A stretch of 55,653 nucleotides of DNA from JBDTNL01 sp039933785 (GTDB lineage: Bacteria > Acidobacteriota > Thermoanaerobaculia > Multivoradales > JAGPDF01): positions 1-55,653 of the forward strand of contig JBDTNL010000022.1 of NCBI GenBank assembly GCA_039933785.1, in the 5' to 3' direction. Of the stretch, positions 33,654 through 44,402 are shown in pieces; the first letter of the stretch is position 1; the number at the start of each line of letters is the position of its first letter. The notes beneath the pieces are model-generated. The model worked only from the letters and a program-made list of their open reading frames with translations, was not told the DNA's origin and searched no databases. The position numbers and the translations under genes are program-made.

Positions 33654-36626
33654 TTATTGGAAATACCCGACCACGTCCACGACCACATGTACCGATCCGG
33701 CCGAATTGTTGGCCGTCTTGATCGCGCCATTGACGTCCACCGCGACCACCAGATTGTTCGCCCGCGTCACGCCGGGATTGAAGTTGATCACCGAGGTGGC
33801 TGGCTGGGTGACGTCCGCTCGCCAGGCACTGAGCGAACCTGTGGCGCCGGCGCTGACGATCGTCAGATTCAGCGCCAAGGCAGTGGCGCTCGACGGCACA
33901 GCACAACTGCCGGAGAGGGTGAACTGCCGTGTCGCCGAGGCTGCCAAGGCAGGCCCACCCAACGGCCCTGCCGCATTCCTGGTATCGACCAAGCGGCAGG
34001 GAACCACGGTATAGAAGCTCGTCCCGAGGCCGGGTGCAGTGGTGCACGAGCTCGCGACATCTACCGAGTCCACGAACCAGCCGGTCGCTGAGTCGGTCAC
34101 GTCGTCACCTTCGTGCCAGCGAAGCCGTACCGTGTTGCCGGCGAGGCTCGAGAGATTGGCCGCAACCCGGGTCATGGCGCCGATCGTGCCCGCACACCAG
34201 GCCCGCTTGTTCCCGATGGGATTGCTGAATCCGTTGTTGACCGTGCCGTTGAAACCGCCGACAGTGAAGGCAACGTCCGGAAGGACGGTCCACGTGCCGC
34301 CGGCGTTCGTCGTGTACTCCAGGGTGCCACCGTCGTAGCACTCGGCGACGGTGCCGTCGAAGGCGAAGGTGTGCCAGAAGGAGAGCGACATCCCGGTCAG
34401 CGGCATGAACGCGGGTGAAACCAGGATCCGGTGCGACACCGTGGTCTGGTCGGCGGAGAACCACGAGTGCGTCGGCGTTTGCGACTGCGTGTTCGAAAGG
34501 GCCCAGTCGACGGCGCCGCTCACCGCCGAGTGCGTCCAACCCACGGTGTCGAAGCCGCCGCCGCCCTCGAAGGTCTCGTGCAGGGTTTGCCCGCCAGACG
34601 GTGCGGCGCCTTGCTGAATCGAGTTGGTTTCCTCGACGCTGTTGGTTCCGTCGACCGACCGCACGAGGTAGTAGTACTGCGTGTTGTTGGCCAGGGTGCC
34701 CGAGTCGGTGTACGCCGTGCCCGTGATGCCGGTGGCGATCTGGTTCCCCGGGTTCGGCGTGAAGCCGGGAGTCGTCGAGCGATACACGTTGTAGGTCACC
34801 GGGCCGCCGCAATTCGCGATGCCAGCACTCCATGCGAGGGCGATTCCGCAAGTCGTTGCCGCCTGGTTGGAGGCGCTGGTGAGGCCGGCGAACGTCGGCG
34901 CCAGAGTGCAACTGCCGGTGGCCGCGACGTCTACGCATCCCGAGTTCGTCGACACACAGATTCCGCTGAGGTCTCGTCCGGCGACGTGGTACGCGTAGGT
35001 CGTGCCACCTGAAACGCCGTTGTCCGTGTACGGTGAGCCGGCGACCGCGGCGGCGATGCTCACGAAGGGGCCCGGTGCCGCGCACGTACCCATGGCGCGC
35101 AAGACGTCGAACGTGGTGGAGCTCGGCGTGCCGTCTACCCAGGTCAATTGGATCTGATTCGGGCCCGTGGCCGAGGCCGTCCCGATGGTCGGTGGCCCGG
35201 TCGGCGTGCAGATCTCGACGCCGTCGATGGCGGCTGCTCCCGTATTCCCGGGATCGAGCCAGTTCGAGAGGCGGGTCGCGTTGGTGCCGCCGCCGGTCCA
35301 CGACACGCTGAACCGGCCGTAGAAATCCGACAGGCCGTCGCCCGTGGCGCCGCAGGACGACGGGCCACCGTGCAGCTGCCCGATGTAGCGCCTCCCGGCA
35401 CTGTAGAGCGGCGATCCGGAGGAGCCCGGCTCGGTTACCCCCGGGACAGTGAAAGGCCCCGGCGGATCGCTCGCCCAGTGAGCCCAGATGTGCGTTCCGT
35501 CGCCGGGGGACGCTGTACCGCCGTAACTCGTGGTCGCGGTGTTGCTGATCACGTAGGTGATGCGCTTCTCGTCGGTATTCGGATGATGAATTCCGGCGCA
35601 GGGTGAGCCTGGCGTGCAGGTGAAGTCGCCGGTGCTGCGATCCCAGCCCGCCCAGAAGTGATTGAACGCCGGTACCGGCGGGTCGTCGAGCTCGACGAGC
35701 GTGAAGTCGGAGGGCGCGTTGCCGGCGCGGAAGAACGAGCCGGTATGGAACTGACTGAGAACGCCGTTGCCCGCGCCGCCGCTCGCGACGCTCCCCGGCG
35801 TGCGGCAAAACGAGTTCTGGTAGTTCCAGAAAGCCACCAAGGATGCGGCATTTCCGCTGCTGATGCCGCAGTGGTTCGCGGTCATGAAGTACATCTTGTG
35901 ATCGTTGGCGGTGTCGTTGATCAACGATCCCGAGCAGAAGGTGCTGCCACCGGTCGAGATCACCGCCACCGAGCGCATCTGCTGGCGCCACGGGTCCCCG
36001 GCGCCCAAGCACTCGACGTCCAGGTTGCAGCTGCCGGACTTGTCGTAGGACTCGGCGGTCATGGTGCCGAATCCGCGATAACCCTGGTTGATCCAACCGA
36101 TCTTGAGGCTGACCGCCGACCGATTGGCCTTGGGAATCGTCAGCTCCACGACGAGATCGGCGGTGGTGAGCACTGGCGTCCAGAGCTCGCCCTGCGGATG
36201 GTTGTCGGCGGCGGTGAAGGGCCGGATCCCTTTTGTTCCGTCGGCCGAGTAGAGGAGCAAGCGCTCGCCCGGCAGGAGCTTGTAGCGCGTGAATCCGAGA
36301 TTCAGGGAGTTGGTGCCGGCGCCGCCTTTGATGCGCAGGCGCCACAACAGCTGACCGTCGCCGAGGTCTTCCCAGGTGCCGTGGTCCGCGGGCGTCATCG
36401 AGACCCGCTCGGGGATCGCAAAGCGCTGCGGGACGTCGCGTGTCGAGCGCGCCACATCCTCGCGGCCGATGGCGGCGAGATCCAACGCCGGCCCCGCCAC
36501 CGCGCCCACGCGGTCCAACGGCTGGACGTTGTATCTGGATGCCGTGGAGTCGATCGTATCGGCGACGGCATGGCCGGCGCCGAGGGCTGCACACGCCATC
36601 GCGCACAAGAAAGCTCTACGGCTCAT
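33654..36626 (-). CDS. Secreted lysyl-endopeptidase-like serine protease, multidomain
   Basis: A 990-residue exported protease with a signal peptide (MSRRAFLCAMACAALGAGHA). After a propeptide-like region, the trypsin-fold domain (about residues 200-470) shows the His motif MYFMTANHCG, the Asp in PSDFTLVELDD and the Ser in TEPGSSGSPLYS, plus several disulfide cysteines, like Achromobacter protease I. Two fibronectin type III-like domains (about 480-680) follow, then a MAM/immune-inhibitor-like jelly roll (about 695-860) with WFSADQTT and GWFVDSVDVAS, and a C-terminal domain starting FYTVVPCRLVDTRNA. A GGAGGT site precedes ATG 36626. It lies 79 bases behind pilR on the same strand, the place often occupied by pilA in other genomes. 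Confidence 0.9.
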   Translation of the reverse strand: MSRRAFLCAMACAALGAGHAVADTIDSTASRYNVQPLDRVGAVAGPALDLAAIGREDVARSTRDVPQRFAIPERVSMTPADHGTWEDLGDGQLLWRLRIKGGAGTNSLNLGFTRYKLLPGERLLLYSADGTKGIRPFTAADNHPQGELWTPVLTTADLVVELTIPKANRSAVSLKIGWINQGYRGFGTMTAESYDKSGSCNLDVECLGAGDPWRQQMRSVAVISTGGSTFCSGSLINDTANDHKMYFMTANHCGISSGNAASLVAFWNYQNSFCRTPGSVASGGAGNGVLSQFHTGSFFRAGNAPSDFTLVELDDPPVPAFNHFWAGWDRSTGDFTCTPGSPCAGIHHPNTDEKRITYVISNTATTSYGGTASPGDGTHIWAHWASDPPGPFTVPGVTEPGSSGSPLYSAGRRYIGQLHGGPSSCGATGDGLSDFYGRFSVSWTGGGTNATRLSNWLDPGNTGAAAIDGVEICTPTGPPTIGTASATGPNQIQLTWVDGTPSSTTFDVLRAMGTCAAPGPFVSIAAAVAGSPYTDNGVSGGTTYAYHVAGRDLSGICVSTNSGCVDVAATGSCTLAPTFAGLTSASNQAATTCGIALAWSAGIANCGGPVTYNVYRSTTPGFTPNPGNQIATGITGTAYTDSGTLANNTQYYYLVRSVDGTNSVEETNSIQQGAAPSGGQTLHETFEGGGGFDTVGWTHSAVSGAVDWALSNTQSQTPTHSWFSADQTTVSHRILVSPAFMPLTGMSLSFWHTFAFDGTVAECYDGGTLEYTTNAGGTWTVLPDVAFTVGGFNGTVNNGFSNPIGNKRAWCAGTIGAMTRVAANLSSLAGNTVRLRWHEGDDVTDSATGWFVDSVDVASSCTTAPGLGTSFYTVVPCRLVDTRNAAGPLGGPALAASATRQFTLSGSCAVPSSATALALNLTIVSAGATGSLSAWRADVTQPATSVINFNPGVTRANNLVVAVDVNGAIKTANNSAGSVHVVVDVVGYFQ

Positions 36627-36705
36627 AGGACCTCCGAAATTTGCCCATGTTTACTTCCTTCCTAGCCCACCGCACGTCCGGCGGCCGGCTAGCGGGCGCC
36701 GTGAG

Positions 36706-38106
36706 TCAGCTGCCCACCTCGTCTCCGGGGTCGGCTCCGGTGAGGCCTGATTTCTTCGCGTAGTAGCGGAAGGAGCGGAAGGTCATCTTCAACAGTTCGG
36801 CGGCGGTGGTCTGGACGCCGCCCGTGCGCTCCATCGCCTGACGCATGAGCTGCGTGCGGATCTCCTCCAGATAGGCCTCGAGGTCGAGTCCGCTCTCGGG
36901 CAGCGCGGTTGGCCCGGAGGCATCGCTGGCGCCGGTGCGCAGCCGCGGTGGCAAGTCCTCGGATGTGATGGTGTCGTTCGTCGACAGGGCTAGCGCCCGC
37001 TCCACCAGGTTTTCGAGCTCGCGCACGTTGCCCGGCCAATCGTAAGCCTCGAGCAGGCGCATGGCCTCGACCGAGATGCGCTTGTGCGGGATGTTCATCT
37101 CCTTGCTGTACTTCTGGATGAAGAACTCGACCAGTGCGGGGATGTCCTCGCGTCGGTGCCGCAGCGAGGGCAGGTGGATGGGGATGACGTTGATCCGGTA
37201 GTACAGATCCTCGCGAAACTCGCCGCGGGCGATCCGTTCCTCGAGCTTCTGGTTGGTGGCCGCGATGATGCGGGTGTCGACCGCCTCCTCGACGTTGCCG
37301 CCCACCTTGCGCACGGTCTTTTCCTGCAACGCGCGCAGCAGCTTCACCTGCATGGCGGGCGTCATCTCGCCGATCTCGTCGAGGAAGAGCGTGCCGCCGT
37401 GGGCCTCCTGGAACAGGCCCTTCTTCTCGCGCACGGCGCCGGTGAATGCGCCGCGCTCGTGTCCGAAGAGCTCGCTCTCGAGCAATCCCTCCGGCAGGGC
37501 GCCGCAGTTGATCGAGAGGAATCGGCGCTGGGCGCGGGGGCTCGAAAAGTGGATGGCGCGGGCGATGAGCTCCTTGCCGGTGCCGCTGTCGCCATTGATC
37601 AAAACGGTGGAATTGGTCCGCGCGACGCGCTCGACGAGCGAGAACACCGCTTGCATGCGCGGGCCGCGGCCGACGATGTTGGCGAAGCCGTACTTCTGCT
37701 CGAGCTCCTTGCGCAGGTAAACGTTCTCGTCGACCAGCTGGGCGCGCTCGAGGGCGCGCTGGACGACCACCTTCAGCTCTTCGACGTCGAAAGGCTTCGA
37801 GATGTAATCGTGAGCGCCGAGCTTCATCGCCTCGATGGCGCTCTTGGTCGAGGTATACGCGGTCATCATGATGACCGGCGTCGGCGTACCGGCCGCCTTG
37901 ATCTCGCGCAGTAGATCGAGCCCATTGCCGTCCGGCATGGTGATGTCGCAGAGCAAGAGGTCATAGCCCCGTTCGCCGAGCAGCTTGCGCGCCGCCTCGA
38001 CCGACGGTGCGGTGTCGACGCCGTAGCCCTCGCTCTGGAACAGCAAGGTGAGGAAATCGAGAATGCTGGGCTCGTCGTCGACGAGCAGCAGATGCGAGCG
38101 CGTCAT
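36706..38106 (-). CDS. pilR: Sigma-54 response regulator PilR
   Basis: A 466-residue NtrC-family response regulator: receiver domain (DDEPS, phospho-acceptor Asp in LLLCDITMPDG, and the Lys in YISKPFD), AAA+ domain (GDSGTGKE, GAFTGA, TLFLDEIGEM, DLYYRINVIPI) and a C-terminal Fis-type helix-turn-helix ending in TFRSFRYYAKKSGL, typical of PilR. It would activate sigma-54 promoters of pilus genes after phosphorylation by PilS. It overlaps pilS by ATGA. No -24/-12 element was found before the downstream protease gene, and pilA is not in the window. Confidence 0.93.
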   Translation of the reverse strand: MTRSHLLLVDDEPSILDFLTLLFQSEGYGVDTAPSVEAARKLLGERGYDLLLCDITMPDGNGLDLLREIKAAGTPTPVIMMTAYTSTKSAIEAMKLGAHDYISKPFDVEELKVVVQRALERAQLVDENVYLRKELEQKYGFANIVGRGPRMQAVFSLVERVARTNSTVLINGDSGTGKELIARAIHFSSPRAQRRFLSINCGALPEGLLESELFGHERGAFTGAVREKKGLFQEAHGGTLFLDEIGEMTPAMQVKLLRALQEKTVRKVGGNVEEAVDTRIIAATNQKLEERIARGEFREDLYYRINVIPIHLPSLRHRREDIPALVEFFIQKYSKEMNIPHKRISVEAMRLLEAYDWPGNVRELENLVERALALSTNDTITSEDLPPRLRTGASDASGPTALPESGLDLEAYLEEIRTQLMRQAMERTGGVQTTAAELLKMTFRSFRYYAKKSGLTGADPGDEVGS

Positions 38107-39866
38107 GCCGAGACCTTTTCCGGCGCCGGCTGCGCCATGGCGACTCCGACCGGCAGATCGACGGCGATGCGGGTCCCCGCCGCCGGGCGGCTGTCGACGG
38201 AGAGCCGCCCGCCGTGCTCGTGGACGATGCGATAGACGATGGCCATGCCGATTCCCGTGCCGTGGTCGAAGAAGGACTGAAAGGGCTGGAAGAGCTTGGT
38301 GCGCTGTTCCTCGCTCATGCCGCGGCCGGTGTCCGCGACCTCCATGCGATAGGTGCTGCCGAACAGGCTGCCGCTGACGCGCAAGGTGCCGCCCCCGGGC
38401 ATGGCGCGGAGCGAGTTGCGCGCCAGGTTCCAGAAGATCTGGCTGATCTGATCGGGGTCGGCATCGATGGTGGCGGACTCGGGCTCGAGTCGGAGCTCCA
38501 CTCGATGCTGAGCGGAGACCTCTTCGCTATTGCGCAGGAGCGCGACGTTCTCCGCCAGTTGGCGGGCGATGTCGAACCGCGTATTGGACCGCTCGCGTGG
38601 ACGGGCGAACTGCAGGAACCCCTTGATGGTACGGTCGAGGCGCTGGCTTTCCTTGAGCAGGATGTCGAGCAGCTTGCGCTGCGGCGTGTCGCCGGAGAAG
38701 GACGTGGCGAGCATCTGTGTCGACCCCGAGATGGCGGCGAGGGGGTTGCCGATCTCGTGGGCAAGCCCGGCGGCGAGCTCGCCCACGGCAGCCATGCGAT
38801 CTTTCAGCCGCAGCTCTTCTTGCAGGGCGCGGAAGGCGGTGAGGTCCTGGAAGGCAAGGACCGAACCCAGCCGCCGGCCGCCGACGTCGTTGAGGCTGGC
38901 GATCGAGAAGCCGATCCACAGGGCTTCGCCGTCGCTCCGGATCTCGATCTCGTCACGCACCTTCTGGCCCTCGGCGGAGGCGGCCGCGTAGAGCTCCCAC
39001 TCGGGTTGCGTGAAGAGGCCCAGGGCTTCGACTCGGCGCCCGACGAGCTCGGGCGCGCGGCGTCGGAGGATTTCCTCGCCGGCGCGATTGATGCTGGTGA
39101 CGCGTTCTTGCAGGTCAACCGTGACCAGGCCGCTGGTGATCGAGTGGATGACGTCGCGGTGCACGACCTCGAGCTCGGCCAGGCTGCCGCGTTGGGCTTC
39201 GAGCTCACGCTCGGCCTGGGTGACGTTCTCGGCTAGATACGAAGTCAGCATGGCGACGGCGTAGAAGCCGAAGAGGTGCACGGCCAGGTTGTAGATCAAC
39301 CTCCATTCGGAGGCCCGTTCGGCGGCGAGCACCGAGTCGGGGACCCAATGGAAGTACAGGCTGATGATCAGCCCGCCATAGAGCAGGTAAGCACCGGTCG
39401 CGACCAGCAGCCCGGCGCGCCGGCGCAGCAGGCTCGAAGCGACGCTGATGGTGATCAGATACAGCATCGAGAATGGGCTCGCGATGCCGCCGAAGTAGTA
39501 CACCAAGCCGGTGACCAGCAGCAGGTCGCCGAAGAATTGGACATACGCCTGCACATGCGGCCGCGCGTGCAGCTTGCGCAGCAGGACGATGTAGATCAGG
39601 GTGGCGAGCGAGGTGAGCCCGGCGATGAGGTACAGGAAGTCGGAATCGCCGGGGGCGCGGCCAGCGCCGAGGTCGACGACCGTGGGCGGGGGCTGCGGCA
39701 CCGCCTGGATGACCGGCACCGGAGAGCTTGCCGAGGGTACCGTGCCGAAGCTCGCTCCGGAGTAGAGCTGAAGCAGGGCGTACGGCACCACCACGCTGGC
39801 GACCACCAGCAGACGGATGCCGATCAGCCAGCGGAGTTGGCGGTGTAGCGCTTCGCTGGTATCCAA
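38103..39866 (-). CDS. pilS: Sensor histidine kinase PilS
   Basis: A 587-residue membrane kinase. The N-terminal 200 residues contain about six membrane segments, as in PilS, where they sense pilin in the membrane. A PAS domain (about 245-345, with GLVTVDLQERVTSINRAGEEIL) follows, then the HisKA box GLAHEIGNPLAAI with the phospho-acceptor His, and the ATPase domain (N box FWNLARNSLRAM, DTGRGM, GTGIGMAIV). HEIGNPL rather than the commoner HEIRNPL is a tolerated variant. A proline/alanine-rich loop of about 35 residues sits between the first two membrane segments. It starts 35 bases after pilC and overlaps pilR. Confidence 0.93.
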   Translation of the reverse strand: MDTSEALHRQLRWLIGIRLLVVASVVVPYALLQLYSGASFGTVPSASSPVPVIQAVPQPPPTVVDLGAGRAPGDSDFLYLIAGLTSLATLIYIVLLRKLHARPHVQAYVQFFGDLLLVTGLVYYFGGIASPFSMLYLITISVASSLLRRRAGLLVATGAYLLYGGLIISLYFHWVPDSVLAAERASEWRLIYNLAVHLFGFYAVAMLTSYLAENVTQAERELEAQRGSLAELEVVHRDVIHSITSGLVTVDLQERVTSINRAGEEILRRRAPELVGRRVEALGLFTQPEWELYAAASAEGQKVRDEIEIRSDGEALWIGFSIASLNDVGGRRLGSVLAFQDLTAFRALQEELRLKDRMAAVGELAAGLAHEIGNPLAAISGSTQMLATSFSGDTPQRKLLDILLKESQRLDRTIKGFLQFARPRERSNTRFDIARQLAENVALLRNSEEVSAQHRVELRLEPESATIDADPDQISQIFWNLARNSLRAMPGGGTLRVSGSLFGSTYRMEVADTGRGMSEEQRTKLFQPFQSFFDHGTGIGMAIVYRIVHEHGGRLSVDSRPAAGTRIAVDLPVGVAMAQPAPEKVSA

Positions 39867-39901
39867 TGCTGCTCGCTGAACCGTGCTCGCTTACGTGCTC
39901 C

Positions 39902-41107
<1,206 letters not shown>

Positions 41108-41144
41108 GGTGTTCGGTCCTCGCGTTCAGTTCGTAGCCGAGGCG

Positions 41145-42254
41145 CTAGCTGCGCCCCTCGACGCCGACGGTTGGATTCATCGCTGCCGGTCCGCGGTTGA
41201 TGATTTCCTGCAGCTCGTCCGCGTACGAAGTGCGTGCCATCGCGGTCTGGAGCGAGATCTGGCGTTTGAAGTACAGCGACGCCAGCGATTGGTTGAAGGT
41301 CTGCATGCCGTACTTCGACTGCCCGGTCTGCATCATGCCGTACACCTGATGGATCTTGTCCTCGCGGATCAGGTTCCGGATGGCGGCGTTGGGAACCAGG
41401 ATTTCCATCGCCAACGCGCGGCCCTTACCGGAGGCGCGTGGCAGTAGCGATTGACAGATGATGCCCTCGACCACGAACGAGAGCTGCACCCGGATCTGCG
41501 ACTGCTGGTGAGCGGGGAAGATGTCGATGATGCGGTTGATGGTCTGCGCCGCCGAGTTGGTGTGCAGAGTGGCAAAGGTCAAATGGCCGGTCTCGGCGAT
41601 GCGCAGCGCGGTTTCCACGGTCTCGAAGTCGCGCATTTCGCCGATCAGGACCACGTCGGGGTCCTGGCGGAGGGCGGCGCGCAGTGCATTTGGGAAGCTG
41701 TGGGTGTCGGCGTGGAGCTCGCGCTGGTTGACGATGCACTTCTTGTGCGAGTGCAGGTATTCGACCGGATCCTCGATGGTGACGATGTGCTCGGCGCGCT
41801 CGCGGTTCACCTTGTCGAGCATGGCCGCGAGGGTGGTCGATTTGCCCGAGCCGGTGGGACCGGTCACCAGGACCAAGCCGCGCGGCTTCTCGCAGATCTT
41901 CTCGATCACCGGCGGTAGACCGAGCTCGCGGAAGCCGCGGATCTCGTAGGGAATCTGCCGGAAGGCGCCGGCGACGGCGCCGCGCTGGTGGTAGATGTTG
42001 GCGCGGAAACGGGCCAGGCTCTTGATGCCGAACGACAAGTCGATCTCGAGGTCCTCTTCCAGCCGGTGCTTCTGGTTGTCGGTGAGGATCGAGTAGCAGA
42101 GCTGCTTGGTCTCGGTGGGCGTGAGCGGCGGCAGGTTGAGCGGCTTCAAGACGCCGTCGACGCGGACCAGCGGCGGCGAATTCGTGGTGATGTGCAAATC
42201 CGAGCCACCCTGCTCGACCATCGACTTGAGCAAGGCATTCAGGGTTGGTGGCAT
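41145..42254 (-). CDS. pilT: Type IV pilus retraction ATPase PilT
   Basis: A 369-residue secretion ATPase that powers pilus retraction and twitching. Seen: N-terminal GGSDLHITTNSPPLVRVDG, Walker A GPTGSGKSTT, the Asp box TIEDPVEYLH, Walker B LIGEMRDFET, the His box TGHLTFATLHTNSA and the PilT-specific AIRNLIRE near the C-terminus, which distinguishes it from the assembly motor PilB. AGGAGT lies 5 bases before ATG 42254. It is the first gene of pilT-pilC-pilS-pilR; pilB, usually adjacent, would lie elsewhere, as the next gene upstream is divergent. Confidence 0.96.
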   Translation of the reverse strand: MPPTLNALLKSMVEQGGSDLHITTNSPPLVRVDGVLKPLNLPPLTPTETKQLCYSILTDNQKHRLEEDLEIDLSFGIKSLARFRANIYHQRGAVAGAFRQIPYEIRGFRELGLPPVIEKICEKPRGLVLVTGPTGSGKSTTLAAMLDKVNRERAEHIVTIEDPVEYLHSHKKCIVNQRELHADTHSFPNALRAALRQDPDVVLIGEMRDFETVETALRIAETGHLTFATLHTNSAAQTINRIIDIFPAHQQSQIRVQLSFVVEGIICQSLLPRASGKGRALAMEILVPNAAIRNLIREDKIHQVYGMMQTGQSKYGMQTFNQSLASLYFKRQISLQTAMARTSYADELQEIINRGPAAMNPTVGVEGRS

Positions 42255-42355
42255 AAGTACTCCTAAATAGGCTTGGACAAAGGCTTTATGCGCGAGTGTA
42301 CAACAATGCCTAAGGAGGGTGAAGAGGGGGCGCCCCGCACCCTTGCGGCACGTGC

Positions 42356-42361
42356 TAGGTT
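42356..42361 (+). promoter_or_regulatory. Possible -10 box (TAGGTT) of the S9 peptidase gene
   Basis: TAGGTT preceded by TGC, giving a leader of about 16 bases that holds the ribosome binding site GGAGG (42373-42377) before ATG 42384. Confidence 0.4.
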
Positions 42362-42383
42362 CGGCTCCTTTCCGGAGGCTGCC

Positions 42384-44402
42384 ATGAGGAATTTCGTCCG
42401 TGGAATGTTGGGGTTGTCCCTCCTCGCCTCGGCGGTGACCGGGCCGGTTTCGGCGTCCCCGGACGCCATCGATCGGTTCTACGAAGCGCTGTTTTCGACC
42501 CGGAGCTTTGCCCAGGTCGCGATCTCTCCGGACGGCACTCGCATCGCCTGGGTGGAGTCCCTACCTCCCGAGCCGGGGCGCGCCTCGGACGCGACTGCGA
42601 TCTGGGTGGCGGAACGCCTGCACCCCGAGCGCCGGCAACGCCTGCAAGCCGTGTCCGGGAAGGACGGCGAGGACGGCGGGCTCGCCTGGTCGCCGGACTC
42701 GAAGCGACTCGCCTATCTCTCGAACGCCGGCGGTGCCGGCGTGAAGCTCTACCTGAGCAGCCTCGGGGGAGGCCCTGCGCGCGCTCTCACGGACGGCGAC
42801 GGATTTCTGGCGGCGCCAAGATTCTCGCCCGACGGCAAGACGATCGCGGTCCTGCATACGGCGGGGCAGGGCCGCGACGTCGGCCCGACGAAGGCGCAAC
42901 CCAAGGACGTCGGCGTCATCGGCGAGAACCTCACCCCGCAGCGGTTGGCCCTGGTGGACCTCGAGCACGGCGGACTGCGCGACCTCTCGCCGGCAAACCT
43001 TCACGTGTACGAATACGACTGGTCGCCCGACGGCAAGAGGTTCGCGATCACCGCGGCCGCGCCGCCGGGCAACGCCAACTGGTGGGTGGCGCGGCTGTTC
43101 GCGCTCTCGGTGAGCGACGGCTCGGTGATGCCCCTCTACACTCCGCCGTTCCAGATCTCGGGCGTGCGCGTCTCGCCCGACGGACGAACGGTGGCGGTGA
43201 TCCAGGGCCTGATGAGCGATGCCGACGCGGTGGGCGGCGACATCGTCCTGGTCCCGGCGGACGGCCGGCGAAGCGCTCCGCTCACGCTGACCGCGGAGCG
43301 CACGACCTCGGTCTCGTCCCTGGCCTGGCTACCGGACGGCGATCTCCTCTGGGTCGAGCGCGATCGCGGTGGTACGTCGCTCGCCCGAGGCAACGCGCAG
43401 TCGATCTCGACGCTCTGGCGAGGCGACGAGATGCTCGAGGCGGGCGACATCGCGCCGTCGTTCAGTGTCACCGCCGACGGCAAGACGGTCGCCGTGGCGA
43501 AGAGCTCCTTCTCGATGCCGCCCGAGATCTGGACGGTTGAGATCGACGGCGCGAAGCCGGTCGAGCGCTGGTCGCAATTGACCCACGAGAACGCGAACGG
43601 CAAGGCGTCCTGGGGCAAGACCGAGAGCGTCACGTGGAACAACGACGGTCTCGAGTGCCAGGGTTGGCTGCTTTACCCGGCGGACTTCGACCCGGCGAAG
43701 AGCTACCCCATGGTGGTCTGGGTGCACGGCGGGCCTTCTTCGGACACGACGGCCCGCTGGCCGGCCGTGTGGACGCTGGCGCGATCCTTCCCGCTCTCCG
43801 AGCGTGGCTACTTCGTCTTCTACCCTAACGATCGCGGCAGCTACGGCCGCGGCGAGGCGTTCACGCAGGCCAACGTAAAGGACTTCGGCGGCGGCGATCT
43901 GCGCGATCTGCTCGCGGGCGTCGACCAGGTTGCGCGCACGCATCCGGTGGACGTCAAGCGACTGGGAATCGGCGGCTGGAGCTACGGCGGCTACATGGTC
44001 ATGTGGGCGGTCACCCAGACCGACCGCTTCCGCGCCGCCATGGCCGGCGCCGGCATCGCTAATTGGCAGAGCTACTACGGACAGAACGGCATCAGCACCT
44101 GGATGATCCCCTTCTTCGGCGCCTCGGTGTACGACGACCCCGCGGTCTACGCCAAGTCCTCGCCGATCGAGTTCATCAAGCACGCGAAGACCCCGACGTT
44201 GATCCTCGCCGGCGAGAGCGATGCCGAAGTTCCCGCCGCGCAGTCGTTCGAGTTCTACCGCGCGCTCAAGTTCCTGAACGTGCCGGCGCAGCTGGTCGTC
44301 TACCCCGGCGAGGGCCACGCGATCAGCCAACCGGAGAATCGCCGCGACCTCATGCGGCGGATGGCGGACTGGTTCGATCGCTTTCTGGCGCCGCAGCCTT
44401 GA
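42384..44402 (+). CDS. Exported S9 family prolyl-oligopeptidase-like peptidase
   Basis: A 672-residue serine peptidase of the S9 (acylaminoacyl/dipeptidyl peptidase) type. A signal peptide (MRNFVRGMLGLSLLASAV, cleavage after SAS) directs export. The first 400 residues form a WD40-like propeller with SPDGTRIAWV, SPDSKRLAYLS and SPDGKTIAV repeats; the C-terminal alpha/beta hydrolase has the nucleophile GGWSYGGYMV, the Asp in ILAGESDAEVP and the His in YPGEGHAI. ATG 42384 follows GGAGG; an open frame further upstream has no such signal. Such enzymes clip small peptides and fit a proteolytic lifestyle with the other secreted peptidases in this window. Confidence 0.92.
   Translation: MRNFVRGMLGLSLLASAVTGPVSASPDAIDRFYEALFSTRSFAQVAISPDGTRIAWVESLPPEPGRASDATAIWVAERLHPERRQRLQAVSGKDGEDGGLAWSPDSKRLAYLSNAGGAGVKLYLSSLGGGPARALTDGDGFLAAPRFSPDGKTIAVLHTAGQGRDVGPTKAQPKDVGVIGENLTPQRLALVDLEHGGLRDLSPANLHVYEYDWSPDGKRFAITAAAPPGNANWWVARLFALSVSDGSVMPLYTPPFQISGVRVSPDGRTVAVIQGLMSDADAVGGDIVLVPADGRRSAPLTLTAERTTSVSSLAWLPDGDLLWVERDRGGTSLARGNAQSISTLWRGDEMLEAGDIAPSFSVTADGKTVAVAKSSFSMPPEIWTVEIDGAKPVERWSQLTHENANGKASWGKTESVTWNNDGLECQGWLLYPADFDPAKSYPMVVWVHGGPSSDTTARWPAVWTLARSFPLSERGYFVFYPNDRGSYGRGEAFTQANVKDFGGGDLRDLLAGVDQVARTHPVDVKRLGIGGWSYGGYMVMWAVTQTDRFRAAMAGAGIANWQSYYGQNGISTWMIPFFGASVYDDPAVYAKSSPIEFIKHAKTPTLILAGESDAEVPAAQSFEFYRALKFLNVPAQLVVYPGEGHAISQPENRRDLMRRMADWFDRFLAPQP

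Noticed and set aside
34105..36606. An 833-codon open frame on the same strand as the secreted protease but in another reading frame
   Set aside because: The translation is arginine-rich and motif-free, while the protease frame has a signal peptide and catalytic triad.
38730..38770. HEIGNPLA instead of HEIRNPLA in PilS as a sign of an inactive kinase
   Set aside because: The phospho-acceptor His, Glu and Asn-Pro are present and the ATPase boxes are intact; this variant occurs in active kinases.
42273..42383. N-terminal extension of the S9 peptidase
   Set aside because: ATG 42384 has a Shine-Dalgarno sequence and begins a proper signal peptide; the extension crosses the predicted promoter.
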